Of a stretch of 64,000 bases of DNA, positions 28,025-36,623 are shown one piece after another. The position numbers and the translations under genes were made by a program. Below the pieces are notes generated by a model that saw only the letters and a program-made list of their open reading frames with translations, made no database searches and was not told where the DNA came from. The stretch lies in NCBI RefSeq assembly GCF_025685415.1, contig NZ_JAGSYB010000001.1, forward strand, positions 2,232,001 to 2,296,000. Reading direction: 5' to 3'. Every line of letters starts with the position of its first letter. Position 1 is the stretch's first letter. The stretch is from Terriglobus aquaticus (GTDB taxonomy: Bacteria > Acidobacteriota > Terriglobia > Terriglobales > Acidobacteriaceae).

Positions 28025-29110
28025 GTGAAGCCTGCCGCCGAGTCGAAACCCGATCTCCGCACCCCAGCCGCCACCGGTACAAAGTCCGTTACGTACGCCG
28101 ACGCCGGCGTTGACATTACGGAGGGCGACCGCACCAAGCAGCGCATCAAGATGCTTGCGCGTAAGACCTTCAATAAACAGGTGCTGAGCGAAATCGGCGG
28201 GTTCGGTGGCCTGTTTGGGCTGGACCTGGCGAAGTTTCCGAACCCGGTGCTGGTCAGCTCGGCCGACGGCGTTGGTACCAAGCTGAAGGTGGCGTTTGAG
28301 CTTGGCATTCACCACACGGTGGGTGCCGACCTGGTGAACCACTGCGTCAACGACATTGCGGTGCAGGGTGCGACACCGCTGTTCTTTCTGGACTACCTGG
28401 CGACCGGCAAGCTGGAAGGCTCGGTGTGCGAGACGGTGGTGAGCGGCTTGTCTGAAGCGTGCAAGGCGAACGGATGCGCCCTGATTGGCGGCGAGACGGC
28501 GCAGATGCCCGGCTTCTATGCCGATGGCGAGTACGACCTGGCCGGCTTCATCGTGGGCGTGGTGAACCGCGACGAGATCATCACCGGAGCGACGATTGAG
28601 CCGGGCGATTGTCTGATCGGCCTGCCCAGCAACGGCCTGCACACAAATGGATACTCGCTGGCACGCAAGCTGCTGTTTGAGGTGGCGAAGTACGGGCCGA
28701 CGCAGTATGTGAACGAGCTGGAAGACAAGACCGGCGCGGCGCTGATGCGGCAACACCGCAGCTACCTGCCGATTCTGCGCAAGCTATGGACGGCCGGCAT
28801 TGTTCGCGGCATGGCCCACATCACAGGCGGCGGGATCACGGAGAACCTGCCGCGCATCCTGCCCAAGGGCACGGCCGCACAGGTGGAGTTGAGCAGTTGG
28901 CAGGTGCCTCCGCTCTTCCAGCATCTGCAGCAACTGGGCGACGTGGCGCAGGACGAGATGCTGCGCACCTTCAACATGGGCATCGGCATGATCGTGGTGG
29001 TGCCTGCGGATTCGGTGAAGAAGGCCAAGGCGATCCTGAACCGCGCGAATGAGCGATTTTCGCTGATCGGACGCATCGTGCGCGGCGAACGCCGTGTGCA
29101 GTACGTGTGA
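28025..29110 (+). CDS. purM: phosphoribosylformylglycinamidine cyclo-ligase
   Basis: AIR synthetase of purine synthesis. It has 361 residues from a GTG start with AAGGAAG upstream. Signatures: TYADAGVDITEGDR, the glycine-rich SSADGVGTKLKVAFE, DLVNHCVNDIAVQGATPLFFLDYLATGKL, CALIGGETAQMPGFY and AHITGGGITENLPRILP. The N-terminus is about 15 residues longer than usual. The stop overlaps the purN start (TGATG), so the pair is coupled. Confidence 0.96.
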   Translation: MKPAAESKPDLRTPAATGTKSVTYADAGVDITEGDRTKQRIKMLARKTFNKQVLSEIGGFGGLFGLDLAKFPNPVLVSSADGVGTKLKVAFELGIHHTVGADLVNHCVNDIAVQGATPLFFLDYLATGKLEGSVCETVVSGLSEACKANGCALIGGETAQMPGFYADGEYDLAGFIVGVVNRDEIITGATIEPGDCLIGLPSNGLHTNGYSLARKLLFEVAKYGPTQYVNELEDKTGAALMRQHRSYLPILRKLWTAGIVRGMAHITGGGITENLPRILPKGTAAQVELSSWQVPPLFQHLQQLGDVAQDEMLRTFNMGIGMIVVVPADSVKKAKAILNRANERFSLIGRIVRGERRVQYV

Positions 29111-29763
29111 TGGAAGCAGCGAGTCAGCAGGTTAGCGATTCAGCAAGTCCGCGTCCCGCCAAGGTGCGGCTTGGGGTGCTGCTGAGCGGACGCGGATCGA
29201 ACTTCATCAACATCGCCGACAGCATTGAGCGTGGTGAACTGCGCGGATGCGAGATCGCGCTGGTTCTTTCCAACATTGCCGATGCACCCGGTCTGGCTGC
29301 CGCACGCGAGCGTGGTTTGCCTGCCGTGGCGCAGCCCAGCCGTGGCGTGCCGCGCGAGGAGCATGACCGCGCGATGCTGGCACACCTGCAGCAGCATGGC
29401 GTGGAATACGTGATCCTGGCGGGTTACATGCGCGTGCTCACGCCGGAATTTCTGCGGACTTTTCCGCAGCGGGTGCTGAACATCCATCCGTCGCTCTTGC
29501 CCAGCTTTCCGGGGCTTCATGCGCAGCAGCAGGCGCTGGAGTATGGAGTGAAAGTGGCGGGATGCACGGTGCACTTTGTGGATGATGCCGTAGATCACGG
29601 TGTGATCGTGATGCAGCGACTGGTGCGCGTGCGCGAGAACGACACGGTGGAGCGGCTGTCCGCGCGCATCCTGCAACAGGAGCACCGATTGTACCCGGAG
29701 GCGATTGCGCGCGTGTTGAGCGGAAGGTATGAAGTGCGCGGACGGCAGTACCTGCCGAAGTAA
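29110..29763 (+). CDS. purN: phosphoribosylglycinamide formyltransferase
   Basis: GAR transformylase of purine synthesis using 10-formyl-THF. It has 217 residues from the ATG at 29110, which overlaps the purM stop by one base. The family signature VLLSGRGSNF near residue 20 binds phosphate. LAGYMRVLTPEFL, the catalytic NIHPSLLPSFPGLHAQ with Asn/His, and the Asp in VHFVDDAVDHG complete the active site. A terminator follows. Confidence 0.96.
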   Translation: MEAASQQVSDSASPRPAKVRLGVLLSGRGSNFINIADSIERGELRGCEIALVLSNIADAPGLAAARERGLPAVAQPSRGVPREEHDRAMLAHLQQHGVEYVILAGYMRVLTPEFLRTFPQRVLNIHPSLLPSFPGLHAQQQALEYGVKVAGCTVHFVDDAVDHGVIVMQRLVRVRENDTVERLSARILQQEHRLYPEAIARVLSGRYEVRGRQYLPK

Positions 29764-29782
29764 GAAAGCAGGCGAACAAAAT

Positions 29783-29808
29783 GGGGCAGAACGAATGCGT
29801 TCTGCCCC
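29783..29808. terminator. bidirectional rho-independent terminator
   Basis: A perfect 11-bp stem, GGGGCAGAACG / CGTTCTGCCCC, with loop AATG. It is followed by GTTTT on the plus strand and by ATTTTG on the minus strand (the AAAAT before the stem). It lies 20 nt after purN and 27 nt before the stop of the convergent HtrA gene, so it can stop both transcripts. The best-formed terminator of the window. Confidence 0.9.
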
Positions 29809-29834
29809 GTTTTGCCGCACATGTGCCGGTGCGT

Positions 29835-31034
29835 TTAGACGGTGACTGCCTGCTGCCCGGCTTCCTGCAGGATCACCTTGAAGTCCAGCTTTCTGCGGCC
29901 GCGGAAGACCGTTACCGTGACCGTGTCGCCGCTCTTGTGGGAATTCATGGCGGCGCTCAGGTCCTGCGCATTGGTGATCTGTTGCCCGTCGATGGCGATG
30001 ATTAGGTCGCCCCCAAGTGCGACGGGCGTGTTGCCAAGGTAGCCACGCTGGGTGCCGCCCTTCAGACCGGCGCGATCTGCGGCGCCGCCCGGGATGGCGC
30101 GCTCAATGAGCACGCCGTAGTCGGCCTGCAGGCCCATCTGCTCTGCCAGGTCCGGCCCGATTTCCAACGACACAATGCCCAGCGACGGACGCCGCACGTG
30201 ACCATACTTCGCATAGTCGTCGAGGGCAGCGCGTGCCGTGTTGATGGGAATGGCGAAGCCGACGCCGGCGCTCTGGTCGGCGTTGTTGGACGCGATCAGC
30301 GTGTTGATGCCGATGACCTGACCGCGCGAGTTCAATAAGGGTCCGCCCGAGTTGCCGGGGTTGATTGCCGCGTCGGTCTGGATCGCGTTGTCGATAGCGG
30401 AATTATTGGGGCCGCGCACCGAACGCATAGCACTGATAATGCCGCGCGTCATAGTGCCGGCAAGCCCGAACGGGTTGCCGATGGCGAAGACCTTCTGCCC
30501 CACCTGCAGGTTGTTGCTGTTCGCGAGTTCGACAGGCTGCAGGTTAGGTGCGTTGATCTTCAGCAGGGCAAGGTCGTGCTGCTTGTCGACGGTGAGCACC
30601 TGTGCCTTGTACTTGTGCTTGTCGTAGAGCTGCACTTCGAGCTGAGCACCGCCTTCGCCCACCACGTGATTGTTGGTGAGGATAAGGCCCTGCTTGTCGA
30701 GGATGAAGCCCGAGCCCTGGCCCTGCTGCGGCACGGGGCCGTAGAAGAAATCGAACTGCACCTGGGTCGAGGTGATGTTGACCACGCTGGGCAGCACGCG
30801 CTTGTACACCGCGATGTTGTTCTGCTCTTCGGCGTCGTACGCTGGCTGCGCGTCCGCAACCTTCAACTGCATGGGGCCGACCGGGCCGGCGATGGCATCG
30901 AGGTGCGACTCCGCCGCAGCAGGTGCCAGCCTGCTGACCAGGGCATCCACCGTGCCTGCCGCCCACCAGTGCTGTGTCAGCTCAAAGAAGCCGGCCACCA
31001 GCAGCACCACCAGAAGAACCCGTCTCGCTTTCAT
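29835..31034 (-). CDS. HtrA/DegP-type serine protease with PDZ domain
   Basis: It has 399 residues from the ATG at 31034, giving a basic start and one hydrophobic segment (about 4-22) that is probably an anchor or uncleaved signal. The trypsin-like domain has the triad: His in LTNNHVV, Asp in KQHDLALLK and Ser in GNSGGPL. QTDAAINPGNSGG is characteristic of DegS/DegP. A single PDZ domain (about 285-395) follows. It is a periplasmic quality-control protease. One PDZ rather than two suggests a DegS/HtrA-like form. It converges on purN across the terminator. Confidence 0.94.
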   Translation of the reverse strand: MKARRVLLVVLLVAGFFELTQHWWAAGTVDALVSRLAPAAAESHLDAIAGPVGPMQLKVADAQPAYDAEEQNNIAVYKRVLPSVVNITSTQVQFDFFYGPVPQQGQGSGFILDKQGLILTNNHVVGEGGAQLEVQLYDKHKYKAQVLTVDKQHDLALLKINAPNLQPVELANSNNLQVGQKVFAIGNPFGLAGTMTRGIISAMRSVRGPNNSAIDNAIQTDAAINPGNSGGPLLNSRGQVIGINTLIASNNADQSAGVGFAIPINTARAALDDYAKYGHVRRPSLGIVSLEIGPDLAEQMGLQADYGVLIERAIPGGAADRAGLKGGTQRGYLGNTPVALGGDLIIAIDGQQITNAQDLSAAMNSHKSGDTVTVTVFRGRRKLDFKVILQEAGQQAVTV

Positions 31035-31101
31035 CCTGCTCTGTTCCCCCACCCTTCCATGGTACGGATGCGCCATACGCGCGAGCCGCTTCCTGCTATG
31101 T

Positions 31102-31791
31102 TCAGCCGCCGTGGCGCGTACGCCGCGCCGCTTCGTCCCGCAAATCCTTCCAAACTTCCGTCACCGCTTGTCGCAGGTCCTCGAGCGTTCCCTCGTTCGG
31201 AATGGCGAAGTCGGAAAGCGCTGCTTTACGCTCATCCGTCCACTGGGCCCGCATGCGGTTGCGCGCATCTGCCTCTGCGGCAGCGCGCCCTGTGTCACTA
31301 GACGCGTGCGCGCTGGCAAAGTAGCGGTCTACATACCGCTGAATCCGCAGGCTTTCGGGAGCGGTGACGAGGACAACGCGATCGAACCGGGAGCGCCATG
31401 GCGTGGCGTCGCCCGGAGAGGCGGCGTGCTTTGTCTCAAACACCAGGGCCGATTCGACCATGGCCACGCCGCTGGGGTGCTCCTCGCCGATGCGACGCAT
31501 CCACTCAGCCTGTGCGGCGATCACTGCAGGGTGAATGATGCTGTTCAGATCTTCCGCACGATCCTGTGCGAACGCGAGGGTTGCAAGCGTGGCCCGGTTC
31601 AGCGAACCGTCGGCCTGCAGGACACCCGGGCCAAATTGTTCCACGATGCGCTGATACACGGACTCGCCCGGCTGCATCATGGCCCGTGCCACTTCGTCGC
31701 TTTGCGAGACAAAGCAGCCAAGTTCACGAAAGATGTGCGCGACGGTCGACTTGCCGCTGCCCAGACCGCCCGTGAGCGCAACGCGCAGCAT
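31102..31791 (-). CDS. coaE: dephospho-CoA kinase
   Basis: Final step of coenzyme A synthesis. It has 229 residues, slightly longer than most. The P-loop is GGLGSGKST (8-16), then the lid region and LNSIIHPAV, followed by the MVESALVFETK strand and VVLVTAPESLRIQR. The segment that is normally IDADxIAR reads VSQSDEVAR, so the first aspartate, which is the usual catalytic base, appears as Gln. It follows folD by a single base. Confidence 0.94.
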   Translation of the reverse strand: MLRVALTGGLGSGKSTVAHIFRELGCFVSQSDEVARAMMQPGESVYQRIVEQFGPGVLQADGSLNRATLATLAFAQDRAEDLNSIIHPAVIAAQAEWMRRIGEEHPSGVAMVESALVFETKHAASPGDATPWRSRFDRVVLVTAPESLRIQRYVDRYFASAHASSDTGRAAAEADARNRMRAQWTDERKAALSDFAIPNEGTLEDLRQAVTEVWKDLRDEAARRTRHGG

Positions 31792-31792
31792 G

Positions 31793-32734
31793 CTAGGCGA
31801 ACTCGAGGACGTCGGTTGGCAGGCTGCGCCGCATGCGCGCGGCCTTCACGGTGTTGTGCATGAGCATGGCGATGGTCAAGGCCCCCACGCCGCCCGGCAC
31901 CGGCGTGTAGGCGCTGGATCTCAAGTAACTTTGCGGTGCAAAGTCGCCAACCAGCACGGAGCCGCGCTTGTCAAAGGCGGCCAGTTTGGCGGCGTTGCCC
32001 GGGAACAGGCGCTCGACGTCTTCGCGGCGATCCAGCCGATTGATACCGACGTCGATCAGCACTGCGCCTTCCGCGACCATGTCCGGAGTGATCAGACCGG
32101 GCACACCGGTGGCGACCACGAGGATTTCTGCGCGGCGCGTGTACTCGCGCAGGTCGCGCGTTTCCTTATGACAGACGGCGACGGTCGCGCCCGCGTTCAA
32201 CAGAAGTGTGCTCATGGGCTTGCCTACGATGTCGCTGCGGCCAACCATGACGCAGTCGCGACCGCGCACGGCGATGCCGCTGCGTTGGAGCACTTGCATG
32301 ACGCCCGCCGGGGTGCATGGCACAAGCGACTCCTGGCCGATGGTGAGCCGGCCCACATTGACCGGGTGGAATCCATCCACGTCCTTCAAGGGGTCGACCG
32401 CTTCAAGAATGGCGCGTGTGTCGATGTGCCGCGGCAGGGGAAGCTGGACCAGGATGCCGTCGACCGCATCGTCCTCATTCAGTTGCTGCAGGATGCCGAG
32501 CAACTCGGCCTGGCTTGTGTCCACGCCGAGGGTGATCAGGTTGCTGGCGATGCCGAGTTCGGCGGAGGACTTTACCTTGCTGCGAACGTAGATCTCGCTG
32601 GCAGGATCGCTGCCCACCAGAACCACGGTAAGCCCTGGAACTGCGCCTGCTTCTGCGAGAGATCGGACCTCTCGACCGACCTCTTCCTTGATCTCCGCCG
32701 CAATGGCGACACCGTCCAGTACCCGTGCACTCAT
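31793..32734 (-). CDS. folD: methylenetetrahydrofolate dehydrogenase/cyclohydrolase
   Basis: Bifunctional one-carbon enzyme that supplies 10-formyl-THF, needed by PurN and Fmt in this window. It has 313 residues, with a short insertion near the C-terminal end. Signatures: VGSDPASEIYVRSKVKSS (catalytic Tyr/Lys), DGILVQLPLPRHID, PLKDVDGFHPVNVGRL, PCTPAGVMQVL, VMVGRSDIVGKPM and TPVPGGVGALTIAMLMHNTV. The stop is one base before coaE. Confidence 0.97.
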   Translation of the reverse strand: MSARVLDGVAIAAEIKEEVGREVRSLAEAGAVPGLTVVLVGSDPASEIYVRSKVKSSAELGIASNLITLGVDTSQAELLGILQQLNEDDAVDGILVQLPLPRHIDTRAILEAVDPLKDVDGFHPVNVGRLTIGQESLVPCTPAGVMQVLQRSGIAVRGRDCVMVGRSDIVGKPMSTLLLNAGATVAVCHKETRDLREYTRRAEILVVATGVPGLITPDMVAEGAVLIDVGINRLDRREDVERLFPGNAAKLAAFDKRGSVLVGDFAPQSYLRSSAYTPVPGGVGALTIAMLMHNTVKAARMRRSLPTDVLEFA

Positions 32735-32890
32735 ATCACTCAGGATATCGAAGCGGAGGCTACGTCGTGTTATGTCGTTGTACAGTCTGCTTCTTCGCCC
32801 TAAGAGGCGACAACTCGCCGAGAACTCTCACGTCTAATCTCGCAAGCCGAAGGAAGCAGCCAGGTATTGCGCTTCCTGAAAGGGGGCACC

Positions 32891-33154
32891 ATGGAGCAAA
32901 AACCAGCAATCGCATTGAACGTGCCCACTACTAGCGGTTTTGCGCAGCAGGACCTAGCTTCCTTGCGGGAGGAGCTGTTGCGGGCGGGGCTGGATAACTG
33001 GCAGGCAGGCGAACTGATCACCAGCTTCCTGGCCGCTCGCGGCTTTGGCGTGTCCGCGCGGGAAGCGCGCAAGGTGGCGGGACGCATCGAGTCGGCAAGT
33101 TGCTCCCTTGATTGCATGCGGCACGAACTGGGCCAGCTTGCCCTGCCGATGTAG
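32891..33154 (+). CDS. small protein of unknown function
   Basis: It has 87 residues from the ATG at 32891, with AGGGGG about six bases upstream. It is soluble, with two predicted helical stretches (LREELLRAGLDNWQAGELITSFLAARGF and AREARKVAGRI) and two Cys near the end (SCSLDC). It has no recognisable family. It lies between divergent folD and convergent ABC permease genes. Confidence 0.55.
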   Translation: MEQKPAIALNVPTTSGFAQQDLASLREELLRAGLDNWQAGELITSFLAARGFGVSAREARKVAGRIESASCSLDCMRHELGQLALPM

Positions 33155-33232
33155 TTGCTTGATTGCGTCTGCGTGAGAAGTTCGCGCTTCCCTGCGCTAG
33201 CAGTCTAAGCGAGACCTCCACGGAGCCTAGCG

Positions 33233-34504
33233 CTACTCGTATTTGAGTGTTTCCACGGGATCAAGTGCCGCCGCGCGATTCGCAGGTACCGTGCCGAAGA
33301 TGACGCCAACCAGGGTGCTGGTGCTGAGCGCGATCACCGCGGACCACGGTGACACCGGGATATGGAACGGCGTGAGAAAGCTGATGCTGAGCGGCAGCGC
33401 AAGCCCCAGCAGAGTGCCGATCAGACCTCCACCGAGTGACAGGGTAACGGCCTCGGTCAGGAACTGCATCCGAACCTCGCGCCGCGTAGCTCCCAGAGCT
33501 TTGCGGATGCCGATCTCGCGGATGCGAGCGCTCACGTTGGCAAGCATGCTGTTCATGATGCCCACGCCGCTGACCACCAGCGTAATGAACGCGGCCGCGG
33601 TGAGTACGTAGGTCAGCGAGGTCGCGATCTGGCCCATCACTTCCAGCACGTCGACCAGCGTTTGCGCCTTGTACACGCTGGTGGGTTTATGGCGCGACTG
33701 GATGATGCGCGTGATCTTGTCGGCGCCGCTGGTCACGTCCATGGGGTCGCGCATGGTGAAGAAGATTTCCTTCACGTCGTCGCGGCCTGTGAAGTAGCGC
33801 GCCACTGGGTACGGGATGAGCGCTGTCTGGTCGCTGAGTTCCGACTGGCCGAAGTCGGTGATGCGCAGCTTGGCGACGCCAACCACGGTGAACGGAATAC
33901 CGACGATGGTGAAAGTCTGCCCCACGGCATTCTGGGCGGAACCGTACAGCGCCTTGGCAAAGGGCTCGATTAGAACGCAGACCTTCTCATGCGCGATAGC
34001 GTCCTGGTCGTCGAAGAAGCGGCCGGCGACGACGGCCAGGTTGCGCACGTCCTTGTACTGAGGCGATACGCCCAGCAGCAGCGCGTCCTTGGTACGACCC
34101 TCGCCCATGCTGATTGCGGCATGCGTTTCTAGCATCGGCGACGAGTAGGCGATGCCGGGAACGGCTTCGCGAACGGCATCTTCGTCTTCACGGGTCATGT
34201 AGTCCGGCGTAGACGTGTTGTTGGGACCGATGGTGGTGCCGCCGCTGTACTGCATCTCGACCAGGTTTGGACCAAGGCTGCTGATGGTCTGGATGGCGTA
34301 TTGCTTGCCGGTGAGCCCGACCGTCACCACGAGCACAATGGAAGCGGAGCCGATGATCATGCCCAGCATGGTGAGCAGCGAACGCACCTTGCTGGCGCGG
34401 AAGCTGTCAATGGCAAGCTGCAACGTCTCGCTGAAGACCATGCTGGTCTTCGCGGAGCGGAGCGTACCTTCGAACGATCCCTGCTGTTGTGCCGTTGTCG
34501 CCAC
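33233..34504 (-). CDS. MacB-type ABC transporter permease
   Basis: It has 423 residues from a GTG start, or about 402 from the ATG at 34441. The first membrane segment (about 43-63) has [20 protein letters not shown]. A periplasmic core of about 200 residues follows (MacB_PCD). The last three membrane segments make up the FtsX domain with [32 protein letters not shown], the standard coupling motif. Family members export lipoproteins, peptides or macrolides, or act as mechanotransmission devices. No ATPase or periplasmic adaptor gene is adjacent, so it appears to be an orphan permease. Confidence 0.9.
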   Translation of the reverse strand: [423 protein letters not shown]

Positions 34505-34656
34505 TGCTTAGCATCCTACTCGCCGGGGTTGGCTACCGACGGGTAACCTGCGCGGTACGGCGCCCTTAGAGTGCACTCGACGCCTCCATATCAGACGCGC
34601 CTGTCTCGCCGGTCGTCGCACCTTTCCGATAGAACCGCTACACTGGGCGTTGAGCG

Positions 34657-34746
34657 GGAGGAGTGGCCGAGTGGTTTAAGGCTCTCGTCTTGAAAACGAG
34701 CGTGCCTGAGAGGGCACCGGGGGTTCGAATCCCTCCTCCTCCGCCA
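34657..34746 (+). tRNA. tRNA-Ser(UGA), CCA encoded
   Basis: Acceptor GGAGGAG pairs with CTCCTCC at the 3' end, followed by discriminator G and encoded CCA. D arm GCCGAG..., anticodon stem CTCGT/ACGAG with loop CTTGAAA (anticodon TGA), a long class II variable arm (TGCCTGAGAGGGCA), and T loop TTCGAAT with stem GGGGG/CCCTC. Reads UCN serine codons. The long variable arm confirms serine. Confidence 0.96.
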
Positions 34747-34922
34747 CCTGCCTGTTTCGACCAAGCCAGCACAGTTCACGGCATTTCAAAGAATATGGAC
34801 GATTTACCGGTCGGCTGCCCGTCCGGTTCGTTCCCGTCCCGACAACTCGGGCGTTCTCTGGTTCTGTGCGCTACGATGAGGCAGAATTGAGGCGCCGCAG
34901 AGACATCGGGGCGAAGGGACTT

Positions 34923-35591
34923 ATGGCCGGAAATGAGAAGGATGAACGGGAAACGCTAACTACCCTGCAGAAGCTCAGCCGCCGTGCGTTTCTCTCCCGT
35001 GCCGGAGCGGCGGGCGTGGCAACGGCCGCTGCCGGCGTGGCCGCACCTGCGGCAATTGCTGCCACACAGAGCCAGGCCGCCAGCGCGTCGGCGTCTACCG
35101 CACCGGCGGCGCCTGCAGGTACGGTTCCGGTGACGCTGAAAGTGAACGGAACGACGCACCAGGTGAATATCGACCCACGTGCGACGGTGCTGGACACCCT
35201 GCGCGAGACGCTGCACCTGACCGGGACGAAGAAGGGCTGCGACCACGGTCAGTGTGGTGCCTGCACGATCCACGTGAACGGCAAGCGTGCTAATAGTTGC
35301 CTGCTCTTTGCGGCCATGCACCAGGACGCTGAGATCACCACCATTGAAGGTCTTGGCACTCCGGATCACATGCACCCGATGCAGGCTGCCTTTGTCGAGC
35401 ACGATGGCTATCAGTGCGGATACTGCACCAGCGGCCAGATCATGAGCAGCGTCGCGATGCTGAAGGAGCCGATCGGTCCCCACGATGCGGACGTGAAAGA
35501 GGCCCTGAGCGGCAACATCTGCCGTTGCGGAGCTTACCCCAACATTGTGGCCGCCGTGCAGGCGTGCCGGCGCAGCGGAACTCTAGCGTAA
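34923..35591 (+). CDS. paoA: periplasmic aldehyde oxidoreductase, [2Fe-2S] subunit (PaoA/YagT type)
   Basis: It has 222 residues from the ATG at 34923, with AGGGA upstream. The first about 45 residues form a Tat signal (SRRAFLSRAGAAGVATAA). A ferredoxin-like domain carries the first cluster (KKGCDHGQCGACTIH...SC) and the helical domain carries the second (CGYCTSGQ...CRCG). It is the small subunit of a xanthine-oxidase-family enzyme, exported with the others as a complex. It is followed by the FAD and Mo subunits within 15 and 12 nt. Confidence 0.94.
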   Translation: MAGNEKDERETLTTLQKLSRRAFLSRAGAAGVATAAAGVAAPAAIAATQSQAASASASTAPAAPAGTVPVTLKVNGTTHQVNIDPRATVLDTLRETLHLTGTKKGCDHGQCGACTIHVNGKRANSCLLFAAMHQDAEITTIEGLGTPDHMHPMQAAFVEHDGYQCGYCTSGQIMSSVAMLKEPIGPHDADVKEALSGNICRCGAYPNIVAAVQACRRSGTLA

Positions 35592-35606
35592 GGAGCCCGA
35601 CCATCC

Positions 35607-36611
35607 ATGCAGCCCTTTGAACTTGTAACCGTCACGACGGTTCCGGATGCGGTGAAGGCTCAGGCCGCTTCGTCCACCGCGCAACAGGGTGCACCGGTTC
35701 GCTTCATCGCGGGCGGGACCAACCTGGTCGACTACATGAAGCTGAACGTGGAGACGCCACGCCAGCTCGTAGACATCAATCGCCTGCCGCTTACTTCAAT
35801 CGAAGCCACGCCCGACGGTGGGTTGAAGATCGGTGCGTTGGCGACCAACAGCGATGTGGCTCACAATGAGCGGGTCAAGCGCGATTACCCGGTGCTGTCG
35901 CAGGCGCTGCTGGCTGGCGCATCCACGCAGTTGCGGAACATGGCAACGACTGGTGGCAATCTGCTGCAGAAGACACGTTGCGTTTACTACCGAGATACAG
36001 CGTTCGGCTGCAACAAGAGGCAGCCTGGTACCGGTTGTTCTGCGCTTGGCGGACACAACCGGATGCTCGCGATCCTGGGAACGAGCGAGCACTGCATCGC
36101 CACCAATCCCTCTGATCAGAACGTAGCCCTGGCTGCACTCGCAGCCGAGATACACGTGACGGGCAACAAGGGCGATCGCAGCATTCCCATTGGCGACTTC
36201 TTTTTGCAGCCAGGCAAGACGCCAGAGCGTGAGACGGTGCTGGAGCCGGGTGACTTGATCACACACGTCACGCTGCCCGCGGTGCCGACGGGCTGCCGCA
36301 GCCTGTACCTGAAGTTGCGCGATCGCGCCTCCTACGAATTCGCACTGGCTTCGGCGGCGATTTTGCTCAAGCAGAGTGGAGGCCGCATCGAGTTTGTCCG
36401 CGTAGCCTTGGGTGGCGTCGGCACGGTTCCGTGGCGCTCGCGGGAAGCGGAGCAGGTGTTGCAAGGGAAGCCCGCAACCCCGGCGAACTTTCGCGCGGCG
36501 GCAGAGGCTGCGCTGCGCCACAGCAAGCCGCAATCGCAGAACGGATTCAAAGTGGAACTCGCAAAGCGCTGCCTTACCCATGCACTCACGCAGGCAACGG
36601 CGCAGGCCTAA
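35607..36611 (+). CDS. paoB: periplasmic aldehyde oxidoreductase, FAD subunit (PaoB/YagS type)
   Basis: It has 334 residues. The FAD-binding domain has RFIAGGTNLVDYMKLNVETP and the AGASTQLRNMATTGGNLLQKTRC loop. The segment TRCVYYRDTAFGCNKRQPGTGC and a later Cys in SEHC give the extra cysteines that hold the [4Fe-4S] cluster of the PaoB type. No signal peptide: it is expected to travel with PaoA. It starts 15 nt after paoA. Confidence 0.94.
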   Translation: MQPFELVTVTTVPDAVKAQAASSTAQQGAPVRFIAGGTNLVDYMKLNVETPRQLVDINRLPLTSIEATPDGGLKIGALATNSDVAHNERVKRDYPVLSQALLAGASTQLRNMATTGGNLLQKTRCVYYRDTAFGCNKRQPGTGCSALGGHNRMLAILGTSEHCIATNPSDQNVALAALAAEIHVTGNKGDRSIPIGDFFLQPGKTPERETVLEPGDLITHVTLPAVPTGCRSLYLKLRDRASYEFALASAAILLKQSGGRIEFVRVALGGVGTVPWRSREAEQVLQGKPATPANFRAAAEAALRHSKPQSQNGFKVELAKRCLTHALTQATAQA

Positions 36612-36623
36612 AGGACTCTAAGC

